Assembly: GCF_964199755.1 (NCBI RefSeq)
Contig: NC_133901.1
Location: 23,345,583 to 23,409,582, forward strand
DNA: 64,000 bases
Origin: Larus michahellis
Lineage: Eukaryota; Chordata; Aves; Charadriiformes; Laridae
Reading direction: 5' to 3'
The notes under the pieces were generated by a model. It was not told the DNA's origin. It did not search any database and saw nothing but the letters and a program-made list of their open reading frames with translations. This document shows, one piece after another, positions 51,701-60,703 of this stretch (position 1 is the stretch's first letter; the number at the start of each line of letters is the position of its first letter). Both the position numbers and the translations under genes were made by a program.

Positions 51701-52679
51701 GATTATTTCTAATCAGTTGCCACATCTCTTGCAACTTTAGCATTTTTAGCTCAGGGAATTTTCAAGTTTCATCAGTCAGTTAAATAACTGCAAACAGTCT
51801 CTTGAGAGACCAAGTGACAGCAAGAAGTCTGTCCGTGTGGAGAAACTCCTAAAATATTTAAATGTGGAGAGCAATAAACCCAGATTCAGTCAAGCACTTT
51901 TACCCACTTCATACGTGTTTGTGCTTTATTCGGTTAGGAGCCTATTGAAATAGACAACTCTGTAAAAGCTGGGAAAAAAAGTTTTATCATTCTTCTCAGC
52001 ACCACCACTAAAAAATTACATCTACTAGAATGTTGCTACAATATGGTACTTGCTAATCTTTGCATGGATGAGACAGCTAAGCTATCTCCCTTGTTTGGTA
52101 GATACGGTATTTCCAACTTGGATACGACGCTTGAGGGAACACCAGATGACATGACAGTTGTAGATGCTGCTTCCTTAAGAAGACAGGTATGTAAAGCACA
52201 GTAGCTGATAACATTAAGCAAAAGCCGTAGTGGTAAAATGGGGGAACAGGTTTTCTGTGTGGCTGCAAAGGTACGCATAACAGATACGAAAGGTCCTCTC
52301 TGTACCCCTGCTGGAATGCCCTCACGTGTCCTGTACTGACCTGGGAATCTGGAGAGTCCGACTCCATTTCTGTTCCCACTTATTAGGGACAGCAACATCT
52401 GATCACTAGCCATTGATGATAGAAAGTCAAATTATCAAGTGTTTAAAATCCCTCTGTCTGAGATACTGATTTTGCATGGCTATTCAGAAGCATCTAGAAA
52501 GTCTGGCAACTTTCAATGAAGTATTAAAAGCCTTTATTTATTTTTAGATAATCAAACTTAATCGCCGTCTACAACTTCTGGAAGAAGAAAACAAAGAGCG
52601 TGCTAAAAGGGAAATGATCATGTATTCAATTACTGTAGCTTTCTGGCTACTCAATAGCTGGCTTTGGTTTCGGCGCTAG
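33485..52679 (+). CDS. MFF: Mitochondrial fission factor
   Basis: MFF is a tail-anchored outer mitochondrial and peroxisomal membrane protein that recruits DRP1 for fission. Coding exons: 33485-33701, 34612-34784, 35660-35748, cassette 39676-39750, 43325-43483, candidate cassette 48429-48608, 49365-49427, 52102-52186 and 52548-52679. Without the candidate exon but with the 75-nt cassette they give 330 codons plus stop; skipping both gives 305. Seen: the N-terminal DRP1-binding region (YEMEYTEGISQRMRVPEKLK), the AMPK-site context RERSMSEN, the second AMPK site RNDS, a coiled coil (RRQIIKLNRRLQLLEEENKE) and the C-terminal anchor SITVAFWLLNSWLWFRR. All junction phases agree. The start is the ATG just inside exon 33484; mammalian MFF has about 15 additional N-terminal residues in its longest form, which are not found here. 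Intron 33702-34611 and others contain only chance frames. Confidence 0.97.
34612..34784 (+). CDS. MFF: MFF exon with probable GC donor
   Basis: Acceptor gatgttcttgcag|GT. Encodes GNSEDIPFSRPPDLDLLQST and onward to TPQNEE. The frame and family alignment (NEE followed by V/I-R-x-VGRLKRE) require the exon to end GAAGAG|gctagt, a GC-AG intron. The nearby GT at 34789 would shift the frame. Confidence 0.9.
35660..35748 (+). CDS. MFF: MFF exon carrying both AMPK-type phosphosites
   Basis: Acceptor ggcttttatgcag|GTC and donor TCCAT|gtgagt. Encodes VRSVGRLKRERSMSENATRQ, then NGQLARNDS. RERSMSEN and RNDS correspond to human Ser155 and Ser172, phosphorylated by AMPK to promote fission. Confidence 0.96.
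39676..39750 (+). CDS. MFF: MFF 75-nt cassette exon
   Basis: Acceptor attattattcaag|G and donor TGCAC|gtaagc. 75 nt, phase 2 in and out, so skipping keeps the frame. Encodes WYRSDTVPRNKMPRFQSPLS and then TKDCT, clearly the counterpart of the alternatively spliced human segment WHRSDSAPRNKISRFQAP. The pyrimidine tract is poor, consistent with regulated inclusion. Confidence 0.88.
40953..40979. repeat. G11-ATGT-C12 perfect inverted repeat
   Basis: A run of 11 G, the spacer ATGT and a run of 12 C form a perfect hairpin of pure G:C stem. It lies in the MFF intron between the two cassette candidates. Homopolymer lengths may be affected by sequencing error. Confidence 0.85.
41855..41877. repeat. 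A23 homopolymer
   Basis: A run of 23 A in an MFF intron. The sequence upstream (ctgcaaagtagaagtcataa) does not look like a processed gene, so this is recorded as a simple repeat. Confidence 0.8.
43325..43483 (+). CDS. MFF: MFF exon, central conserved block
   Basis: Acceptor gtacgaacag|T and donor CGCAG|gtgatt. Encodes VTPSLQQARVCPPNMLPEDG and onward through GILSFIQSSTRRAYQQVLDV to LDENR. Confidence 0.95.
44185..44303 (+). repeat. CR1 3'-end fragment
   Basis: Diverged CR1 tail on the + strand: ttggactggacttgatgatc, aagggtcttttccagcct and attctgtga are diagnostic. It lies in an MFF intron. Confidence 0.75.
47950..48042 (+). repeat. CR1 3'-end fragment
   Basis: Short CR1 tail with ggttggactaga, aggttccttccaa and the terminal motif attctatgattccatga. 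It lies in an MFF intron, about 390 bp upstream of the candidate cassette exon at 48429. Confidence 0.8.
48429..48608 (+). CDS. MFF: Candidate MFF cassette exon (180 nt, not in the human protein)
   Basis: A pyrimidine-rich acceptor (cttttatagtcttttttag) and a donor AGAAG|gtactg bound 180 nt with no stop in the one frame that matters. Entry and exit are phase 2, the same phase as both flanking MFF exons, so inclusion would insert exactly 60 residues between DENR and PVLRGG. The peptide starts LEYAGVKCMAQVPPLDIGKM, contains an alpha-helix-like EEIEKRFQALEHFVTHRR and ends SSGFVR. I recognise no homologue. It could be lineage-specific, a rare exon or a coincidence; splice-site plus phase agreement makes it a fair candidate, but it has no homology support. 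Confidence 0.42.
49365..49427 (+). CDS. MFF: MFF 63-nt exon
   Basis: Acceptor aatctgccgtag|G and donor ACCAG|gtaaag. Encodes RPVLRGGSAATTSSNPHHDN, then T and the split codon. Phase 2 to 2, so it too could be skipped without a frame change. Confidence 0.94.
52102..52186 (+). CDS. MFF: MFF exon before the coiled coil
   Basis: Acceptor cttgtttggtag|A and donor AGACAG|gtatgt (phase 0). Encodes RYGISNLDTTLEGTPDDMTV, then VDAASLRRQ. Confidence 0.95.
52548..52679 (+). CDS. MFF: MFF terminal coding exon: coiled coil and tail anchor
   Basis: Acceptor tttatttttag|ATA. Encodes IIKLNRRLQLLEEENKERAK, then REMIMYSITVAFWLLNSWLW, then FRR and TAG. The hydrophobic segment followed by Arg-Arg is the tail anchor that targets mitochondria and peroxisomes. 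Confidence 0.98.
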   Translation: MIKLNRRLQLLEEENKERAKREMIMYSITVAFWLLNSWLWFRR

Positions 52680-53195
52680 ACACAGCTCTCAGAAAGATTT
52701 AATAGTTGATAATACAAACAATTTGCAAAATTGTTTCTGTTTCTGAACTGTATGCTGTTTTATAATTCATACACTGGAAACTTCCACCACAGATAAAGGC
52801 TATAGAATTGCAGTGTTAAAGGGACACCTTGTTGTTCAGTTATAATGTATTTAATAGATTTGCATTGCAAATACTTGCAGTATCCTCCTGTGCATGCTTC
52901 AGTGTCAATATGGGCCAGCCGATATGAAGTTTGCTTCACGCAATGTAAGGATGGGGATCTACGGAAATAACCATTGAATGTTTTGTTGTGGTGGGAAGAG
53001 AGCAAATGGAATGAGTTTGGAAAAAATGTAAAAACAAAGGATAAAAAGTAGTTTTTATTGTTCTGTTGTTAGATGCAATTAATGATGATTGCACTCCTTT
53101 TCCTTTAGTCTGAGTAGTTTGAAGTGTGCCATATTCAAGGAGTGTGTCCTGTTTCATGAGTATGTTCCTTGTTTAAGCACATGTTCAGGTCAAGT

Positions 53196-53201
53196 AATAA
53201 A
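53196..53201 (+). terminator. MFF: MFF poly(A) signal (first)
   Basis: AATAAA in caagtaataaaagg, followed about 35 nt later by the GU-rich ggtgtgtaatatgtattttt, a good downstream element. Confidence 0.75.
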
Positions 53202-53361
53202 AGGTATTCTTTGCTAACATGCGGATTGTCCAGAGGTGTGTAATATGTATTTTTTTTAGCTTTAATTTTGCAGATGTTTTTCTATAAAATACATTTTTAA
53301 GCAAGTCAGTCTGTGAGTGATCAAAATATTATGGAGTACAAGACACTGATGTAGTATATTT

Positions 53362-53367
53362 AATAAA
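53362..53367 (+). terminator. MFF: MFF poly(A) signal (second)
   Basis: AATAAA in atttaataaaactc; a possible distal cleavage signal. Confidence 0.5.
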
Positions 53368-53588
53368 ACTCAAAAAAAATAATCAAACCATTGTTTAATA
53401 TTATTTTAAGAAAATTTATTTGAGGGTTCATCTAAACTATCAATCTTTGAAATAAGTAGCAGTGACAGACTGAACAACTGAAAAGGAGCAGGGGGGCGGC
53501 CGCTTGCCTGCCGCAGGTTACCAGCCCCTGCATGCTGTGGGGTTGTTCCCGGTGCGGGGATGGGAAGCTGGCCTGGTGTCCCCACCTA

Positions 53589-53735
53589 CAATCATAGAAT
53601 GTGTTGGGTTGGAAGGGACCTGTAAAGGTCATCTAGTCCAGCCCCCCCCCAGTTAGCAGGGACATCTTCAACTAGATCAGATTGCTCAGAGCCCCATCCA
53701 ACCCGACCTTGAATGTTTCCAGGGATGGGCACCGT
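53589..53735 (-). repeat. CR1 3'-end fragment (antisense)
   Basis: Begins atcatagaatg, then gttgggttggaagggacct, catctagtccagcc and ccatccaacccgaccttgaa: the reverse complement of an avian CR1 tail. It lies just beyond the MFF 3' UTR. Confidence 0.85.
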
Positions 53736-53949
53736 GGTCGGTTTAAACATCCCTTGGTCAGTCTCAAAATCTGCTACATTTTTGGTGGCGACTGTGCTGA
53801 GCTGTACGCGGTGCTCCTGGGGAGACCCTCAGACTCCCTGTGCCTTAGGGGCTTCCTGCCCCTCGGTGGCTGCAGGACACTCGCCTGCAGCGCTGTAGAA
53901 GCCACAGCCCTTCCCTGTAGGGACGGACGGGGCATGAGCCAGGATGAGG

Positions 53950-55330
53950 CCCCAGAGATGCAAAATCCCAACTAATCCCCCGAGGGACATGACATCCTTG
54001 GGAATGGCTGGTACGAGGATGAGGGGAGAACATGGAGTGGGCAGCACAGGCTGTGGGGGGCTTTGGGGAGAGGAGCTGGTGCAGGGGTGCGGTGGGGCCC
54101 TGGGCGCAGGGTGGCGGGATGCGGGGAGCCGTGGGTGCTGGCAGAGTGCGGAGGGGGGGCGATGCTGTGCGGGCCGGGGGTGCAGGATGCGGGGGGACGC
54201 GGGGGGCCGGGGCTGCGGGCACGGGGCTGCCCCCGGGCGCTCGGGAGCTGCGGCCCCGCCCGCTCCTTCATTAGCCGCGGCCACAGCCGCTCATTAGCGG
54301 CGGCCGGGGCCGGGCGCCCTCCCCGCGGGGGCGGGCGGGGAGAGCTGCCGGCCACGGGGGTGCGGGCAGCGGCGGGGCTGGAGCCCGATCCCGCTCCCCG
54401 TGCCGGTGGGAGGCGGCGGCGTCGAGCTGGGGCGGCGTCGGGGCACGTCCGTGCTGCTGCTGGCCCTGGGTAAGGCCGCCCGGGCTGGGGTCGGGCTGTG
54501 GGGTGCCGGGCTGGGGAGGGGCCGCTCCCTGGGGTGCGGAGGCGGGGGGCGATGCGGGGTCCCCTCTCTGTGTGGCCGGTAGGTGCCGAGCTGCCCGTGC
54601 GCCCCCGGCTGTCCGTGCCCTGGGCCCCGGGCCGGCGGCGCCGATGCGGGGTGCCCCGGCTGCCCCCGCGTGGGCTCCCTGCCCCGGCGGGGCGGCGCTT
54701 TGGGGCTCTCTGCAAAGGGCGGCGGGGCTGGGCAGGGGCGAGGGACGGCGTGAGGTTGGTGCGTGTCCTGCGTGGAAGGGGCAGCTCGCCGTGCCTGGGT
54801 GGCACCGGCACGGTGGTGGCCCAGGTGAGCCCGGGAGGGAGGTGGGCTCTGTCCCCCGAGGTGCGGGCGCTGACGGCGACCCCGTGGGTGGCTGGCAGGG
54901 CGCCTGGCCGGGCTGCTGGCACCGGGCACCGCCTGCGCCACCGCTTACCAAGCTGGGGCCGCGTCCTCCAGCTGGGGGAAAGCGGCCACGTACGAGGAGG
55001 CGGGTGGTGTGGAGCTGCAGGGGTTGCACCGAGTCTGCGGGTGAGTACGGCCCCGTGCCGGGACGCCCTGCCGGTCCCGTGCCGTGGGGACAGTCCCCGC
55101 AGGAGGGCGGGCTGGGGGTTTCTCTGTGGCGCACGGCCGGCGTGGCTTTTTGGCGTTGCCCCTGTGGTGGGTGCTGCTGTCTGACCTCTTCCCCTCCGGC
55201 ACTCCTGGATCCCACCGGTGAGTGCAGACACACACCTGCTCCCCACCTTGCTCCGATCGAGCCCTTCCCTTCCTCCCAAAGGCGCAGCGCTCGCGGCCTC
55301 CCATATTTGCTGTCCTCCATGGGGAGTGTA
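53950..55330. promoter_or_regulatory. Orphan CpG island
   Basis: A dense GC/CpG block with many unrelated open frames on both strands (up to 435 codons antisense at 53972-55279), which is expected from composition. No protein family is recognisable in any frame. A strong donor CCCTGG|gtaagg at 54470 is compatible with a first exon ending there. It may be the promoter of the small gene at 58.1-59.5 kb or of a non-coding RNA; neither is proven. Confidence 0.55.
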
Positions 55331-55339
55331 GAGCGTCCT

Positions 55340-55580
55340 GCTGATAAAATTGCCTGGCTATAATTCTTGTATATCTTGTATTAATATCATCATTAATACT
55401 GTTTCTTTAGTGTCATTGTCAATTATTTGGTCTTATCCTATTAAATCTATTTCTGTTTCAACCCTCGTGTTTCCTTGCTTTCCCCAACTCCCCTTCCCGG
55501 GTGGGGAGGGTCATCAGGTTGAAGAATAATTGTCTAAACAACACTAAATTGTTATGGGTTTTCTCAAACCATAGGAAGAT
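55340..55580 (+). mobile_element. ERVL-like avian LTR remnant
   Basis: The series of AT-rich steps (aatatcatcattaata, cttatcctattaaat) followed by a cccaactccccttcccgggt, gtggggaggg block and ttgttatgggttttctcaaa resembles the 3' part of bird ERVL long terminal repeats as I know them. Ends and target-site duplication are not resolved, and no internal retroviral genes are seen. Confidence 0.4.
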
Positions 55581-55599
55581 TGTAAAGTGGAGCTGGGGA

Positions 55600-58090
55600 A
55601 ACTTTTCTGTGGCTTAACCCCCCCCTCTTCTCTCCCAGCTCAGTTTCAAGCTGGAGTTCACTTGGTGGCTCCACACCAGTTGTCCTGCGAGAGCCGAGGA
55701 GGCAGGAAGGACCCCGCCGTGAGCCTGGCTGGAGGATTTCCAGCTCCCTGCAGCAAACCGGCCTTGGGGGGCAGCCAGAAGAGGGGCAGATCCCCCAGCC
55801 CTTGCGCGGTTGCCCCCATCAGTGGCTGCACCAGCAAAGGGGGGAGGATGCAGCTGCGCAGCAGCGTCGTTTTGCTCCAAGTTGTTCTTGTGCGCCCATT
55901 GCTCAGGTGTTTGTCTCTTCTCAACGTTATTGCAGGAAGGAATGAGAGCAATTGAATGCTTTCATGAAGTCAGTGGGGTGCTGACTACGTGGCTAAAATG
56001 TTGTACCTGAAGATACAGCTACTAATGAAAAAGGAATGTTAAAGAACTTTAGATATGATTTCTCTATTTTTTTGAATACATGACATAAAATGAGGGTAAC
56101 TATAATTCATGTGCGTTTTTATTTAATGCAATAGCTCTACATTGTAGTTTTGTTTTGTCAGAAATGAAGGTGTGAATGACTGAAGCTTGCTAACAAATGT
56201 TTAAATCTTCTTGCTAGGACGACTCCTCAACAAAATGATACCAGCCCAGGAGGAGAAGACAAGCGGGGCTGCACCCCCTAAACCGTGGGGACCATTTGAA
56301 AAGTGGCAAATTTCCTCTCTTCAGGGGCTCCAATGGTGTAACTGTGAGAGTGTCCATGTCACCTTGGATGTGTTCTCAGGCTGCAGGCCTGGCCTTGGAA
56401 ACGTGCAGATGAAACAGCTGTGGCGAAAAAACCTGCAGAGCGCTGGTTCCTGGGTTTAGTGTCCCCTGCTACGAGAGAGCAAGAAGGGGACCCTTTTTAC
56501 TGGGCAAGGAATGCAGACAATGTGGGCAGCCCTGCAGGGAGCCCCCACGGGTCCTTGTGCCCATCACCCCCAGTGCCGTGGGGCTGTAGAGAGGGAAAAC
56601 TCCCAATTTTAGGATGGAAGCGGTGCCAACTTGTGCAGAAAGAGGCCTGAAATGTGGGGATGTGCTCCCTCTGCCAGGGATGGAGCGGAGCAGCAGTGGG
56701 AGTAGAAAAGAAGGGCTGTCACCTCCTGGGACTTTCCTGGGCAGCCCCAGGTGAGCGTCGGACCCAGCCCCTGAGCTGCCATGCAGTCAAACCGAGCAGC
56801 GACAGGGGGTGCTTTCCTGAAATATTGCCAGCTCTTGATGAAATGTGGGAGGCCTTTCCACACACAGCTGGAAGCATCTTTAGCAGAGCCCCCTCTGCCG
56901 CCTGTCCCTCCCGGAAAGCAGAAGCCGGGGTCTCCCTTGAGCTGTGCCAGCGCAAACGGCCTTGGGCTGCGCTGGACGGGACCTGCCCAGGCCCTGGGAA
57001 CTCCTGATGCTGCAGCCGTGGGCAAGGGCCGCTCACCTGCCCCTGTGCTGCCCGGCCTCCAAGGGTCCCGCCGTCTTCAGAGCCCGCGCAGAGGGCATCG
57101 CCCGTCCCAGCAGAGCTGGGTGCTCTCAAGGAGCTGCCTTGGCCCAGATGCCACCAGCAGTACAAGCTCCAGCCCTGCCCAGAGACTGCGATGACTCTCT
57201 TGGTGTCACCGGGACCTGTCAATTGTTTTTTGGAGTTGTAGCTGGGTTTGCTCTGGGGTTTTGCCTTTGGGCTTCTGTTGTGGCTGGTCACCTCCTAACC
57301 CGTAAGAGCTGTTGTATGATGAGACCATAAGGAATGGAGAACGATGAGGGCTGCCTGGAGACTGGGCTGGCACTTGTATGTGGAGACAGGCTGTGTTTTT
57401 CTTGGCATTTCCAACTGCCTTCCACCACTTTCTGTGAGCATTCCTGCCCCGGCAATAGTCCACCAGGATTGTCCAGGGCTGTTGTAACTCCTTCTGCTGC
57501 CATGGCAGAGACGGGCAATGCTCTTCCAGCCTTAGAGCTGGAGGGAACACAAGCATCCCTGGTAGCCCTGCCAAACACCGTGGCCTTAACTGATGTGCTG
57601 GTCACTGGAGAAAGGTCCATGGGCACTGGTCAGCCCCACATGCTGTACAGATGCAGAGCGAGAGCAGAGACCAGAAAGGGATGGCCATGAAATGTGAGGT
57701 GAACATCAGCTCCAGCATGAAGTAGCTGGAGAACTTTCCTGTGGGGTGTGTGTGACTGCCAGGCATGACGGCATGGTTAGGAAGAGCCACTGAAGACAGG
57801 AACGAAGTGTAATGTGTCGGGATTCTTAACTTTGGGGGGTATGTATGTATTAAGCTGCCCCCCCTTTAAGGGGGCTCGTCCCCATCCCCACTGCGCTCCC
57901 GTTGCCGTGGCCCGTGTTCCATCTGCAACTGCCAGTCCCTGGCAACGGGCACAACGCATCCCCTCTGCCCTGCGCCCGACAGCCCTTCTCTCCTGCTCCC
58001 CACACAGCCCTGCACTCCTGCTCCTGACAGTCCCGACCCTCGACCCAGCCCTGCCCTTCCCTTCCCTTCCTGCTCCCAATTCGTCTCCCA
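55600..58090. other. GC-moderate spacer upstream of the small gene
   Basis: No recognised coding sequence. Splice-like boundaries exist (ctctcccag at 55631-55639; cttgctag|gacgac near 56218), so non-coding or 5' UTR exons of the small downstream gene are possible. Open frames of 100-190 codons occur on both strands but have biased, family-free translations. Confidence 0.5.
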
Positions 58091-58103
58091 TAGCGTTGTG
58101 ACC

Positions 58104-59476
58104 ATGAAGGAGAATCCGCGTGTGCTGGCAGAGGTATGGCCCCACTCCCCGGAGGTGGGCACCCCCTGGTGCTCGGGGGGCCGGGAGCTTGGCTCCCCCT
58201 CTCCCCCCACCCCTGCGAGGCCAGGGGCTGGGAGAAGCCCTGCTGGGCTCCTCATGCCCTGCTGGGATGCAGCATCCCTGCGCGGGGGGACACGTCCCCA
58301 CACACGGCCCAGGGTGCCCCGGGCTGGTGCTGCAGGGATGCTCGCCGGGAGCAGTTGGGTGCTGCCCAGAGCCTGAACTGGTGCCTGCGCTGCCCCTTTC
58401 CAGGCTGGAGCCGTGGGAGCCGAGCCCTGCCAGCGCAGCAGCGCCGAGCCCAAAGGCTGCCTGCACAGAGTAAGGAGCTTCTGGGCGCCCAGGAAGCATG
58501 GGGGCAGGGTCTGCGTGGGGGACCCGGGGTGTGTGCCTGGGGCCCCATGGGGCAGGGAGCAGGGCCACTCACCCCTGCCCTCTCTGCTCTGTCAGATCCA
58601 CAGGAGCGTGCCTCACCCCGAAATGAAGAAGATACGGAAGAACAGGAGCCTCCAGCTGCAGACACTGGGGCGCCAGCACTGGTGGGTGCTGGTGGCCAAG
58701 GAGCTCCTGCTGGGGATGTGCCCACAGCTCTCCCCGGGAGGCGAGAGGGGCAGGGGTGCGGAGACCCCTGTCCCACGGGTCTGCTGGGTTGCGCAGGCAG
58801 GACCAATGCACTGTTCTGCTTGCCTTTCGGCTTAGGATGTGCCAATTCGCGCTGGAGGCTGGGGAGGAGGCTGCGAGGAGCGTGGAAATGTGGATGCAGC
58901 TTGAGATGGCCATGGACATCGATGTGCCTGAGGATGAGGAAATGGAGGTGGATGGGGAGGAGGAGGAGGCCATGGATGTAGACCCGCCATCAGGAGGACA
59001 GGCACGTGCTCCCCATGCACTACCCGCAGGGAGGGAGGGTCTCCTGCCATCGGGATGGGGATGGGGCTGGGGTGGGTGGTCCCCGCTGCAGGGACATGGT
59101 GCCCGCTCCCCTCGTCCTGGCGGCACAACCGCCCCCACCGTGCTGCCCTGAGCCCCCGTCCGCTTTGGGATGGGAGTGGTTTCTTAGGGCCAGGACAGGC
59201 AAGCGTAAGCCCGAGCCCAGGCGGGCTCAGTGCTGGTGGCAGAGTCCTGCTGTCCCCAGCATGTCCCAGGGCTGTGGCCGTCGAATGCCCATCAGGGCGA
59301 AGCCTGACCTGAAGCAGCTGCTGCTGCTGAGCTGGCTGGGGAAGCCCCAGCTCTGCTCAGCAAGGTGCTGCTCGTTAGCCAAACGACCGTGCCACTTGTT
59401 TTTCTTCCAGGGGTGGCAGATGTGCAGAGACCAGAGGAAAGAAAGTGGAGGTGTGAAGAGGAAGAGATGTATATAG
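58104..59476 (+). CDS. Unrecognised five-exon gene, acidic/basic protein of about 137 residues (predicted)
   Basis: I do not recognise this gene. Exons 58104-58133, 58404-58469, 58596-58681, 58836-59001 and 59411-59476 join in frame from ATG (context gtgaccATGa) to TAG. Product: MKENPRVLAE; a short Cys-containing linker; a basic block (HPEMKKIRKNRSLQLQTLGR); a helix-like block (CQFALEAGEEAARSVEMW); a very acidic block with repeated MDID, MEVD and MDVD (PEDEEMEVDGEEEEAMDVD); and a basic end VKRKRCI that could be a nuclear signal. Donors 1-3 are GT (gtatgg, gtaagg, gtgggt). Exon 4 needs a GC donor (CAG|gcacgt); a GT four bases downstream would give another C-terminus (ending EERKWRCEEEEMYIVVYSRV and L), and read-through stops at 59151. 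A poly(A) signal follows at 59573. Function unknown; the gene model is inferred from splice signals, frame and poly(A) only. Confidence 0.45.
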
Positions 59477-59590
59477 TTGTGTATAGTCGTGTTTTGTAGT
59501 TGGTTGTGTTGTTCTTAGTAGTTGTAGGCAGTTGTGGTGTTGTTAGTAGCTGTAGGTAGTTGTGTTGTTGTTAATAAAGAGTTGTGTTCA
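59477..59590 (+). repeat. UGU/GUUGUG-rich 3' UTR tract
   Basis: Degenerate tandem GTTGTG/GTAGTTG units run from the stop codon of the small gene to its AATAAA. In RNA this would be a G/U-rich element of the type bound by CELF or PUF proteins; binding is inference. Confidence 0.6.
59573..59578 (+). terminator. Poly(A) signal of the small gene
   Basis: AATAAA in gttaataaagagttg, followed by tgtttttc and ctctgtgtgc, a good GU/U-rich downstream element. Confidence 0.6.
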
Positions 59591-59599
59591 TGTTTTTCA

Positions 59600-60700
59600 C
59601 GCCCAAGCTCTGTGTGCATTTATTGGGAGCTGCGGCCTTTGCAGAGTTGTGGTTCCAGTGTCTCGGGGCTGGAGGGGGCTGGGGGCGCTTTCACGGCCGC
59701 CCCGGGGACAGGGGCTCCCTGTGCACAGACGGGGTGCGGCTGATGGAGGGGACGGCCCTGGGCGCCAGCGGGGTTCATGGGCTGCTGGAGAGTGGTGTCC
59801 CCAGCAGCCAAGGGGTCCCCAGCCAAGCGTGAGCTCTGCTGTGACCGACCCCTGCCGTGATGCCAGCAAAGCAGGCAGGAAACCTTCTGCTGCCCTTGCT
59901 GCTGGAGGGAATGAACAGTGTCAGTGTACAGAAAACCTGCAGTGATACTGAAACAGTGCTTCAAAGGGGTCCTGTCCCAGAACAGCTGACCTAGGCCGCT
60001 GTGCAGGGCCATTTCTGGGCTCTGGGAGTACACAGACTGGTGAGGAGACGATGGTACCCAGCGGCTGCAGAAGAGAAGGATGCAGGGCCTCTGTCAGTGA
60101 TGTCCTCAGCTCACCCTGCAGCAGCCAAGGCCGCAGACCGGGCCCGTGGCTACCTGTGTGCAGAGGGGCCCCGCCAGCCAGGGCGGTGGCTGGCAGGCTA
60201 GCGCTGCTGGTGGCCCAGAGCAGCACTGGGGTAAGGCCGGGCTGTCAGGGGAGCGTTGGTGCAAGGAGCCCTGCGGATCTGGATGGTTCGGTCCTGGGGG
60301 TGCCCAGCGAGGTGGTGCTGCGCTCACACGTTTCATGGGCCATCATGTTCAACAGGGCATCGCGCCCAGCGCTGCACAGGTGCTGTGCGCCCTTCCCCGC
60401 CTCCCCGCCGCAGGCTGTTGGGTGCGGTGCTCTGGAGCCCTCTTCCCTCTGTGTCGGCTCCCTTGGCTGTTCGCAGCGTTTGCTGTGCGCGTTTCCTTAC
60501 CGCCCATGTTGAAAGCATGTGCCTTTGTCTTTTAGTGAAAGAAGACAAAGGGAAGGGGCTGCTTTGCACACTTTCTGTATTTTTGTTAGTTTTATAGCAT
60601 GGCCTTTAAGCTAAAGCTGTACTGTATGAACTTTGGTGATGCAAACAAGCGCTGGAGCTGCTGGAAATCTTACAGAGTTGTACGGGCAACAAGAAAAAAT
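59600..60700. other. Spacer with a possible terminal exon
   Basis: No recognisable protein. A splice acceptor-like tgtcttttag at 60529-60538 is followed by UTR-like sequence ending in AATAAA at 60698, which suggests the 3' exon of a + strand transcript. A TTTATT at 59619-59624 would serve as a minus-strand poly(A) signal. Confidence 0.4.
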
Positions 60701-60703
60701 AAA
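60698..60703 (+). terminator. AATAAA upstream of MRPL44
   Basis: aaaaaataaaactgc about 440 nt upstream of the MRPL44 start codon, with UTR-like sequence before it. It indicates a + strand transcript ending here; its gene is uncertain. Confidence 0.4.

Larger units (their letters stand above)
52680..53400 (+). other. MFF: MFF 3' UTR
   Basis: AT-rich sequence after the stop codon ending at two poly(A) signals. No other coding feature was seen. Confidence 0.75.

Noticed and set aside
53972-55279. 435-codon open frame on the minus strand, with several 200-350-codon frames on both strands
   Set aside because: All lie in one CpG island where stop codons are rare. Translations are Pro/Arg/Gly/Ala-rich on every frame, with no recognisable domain.
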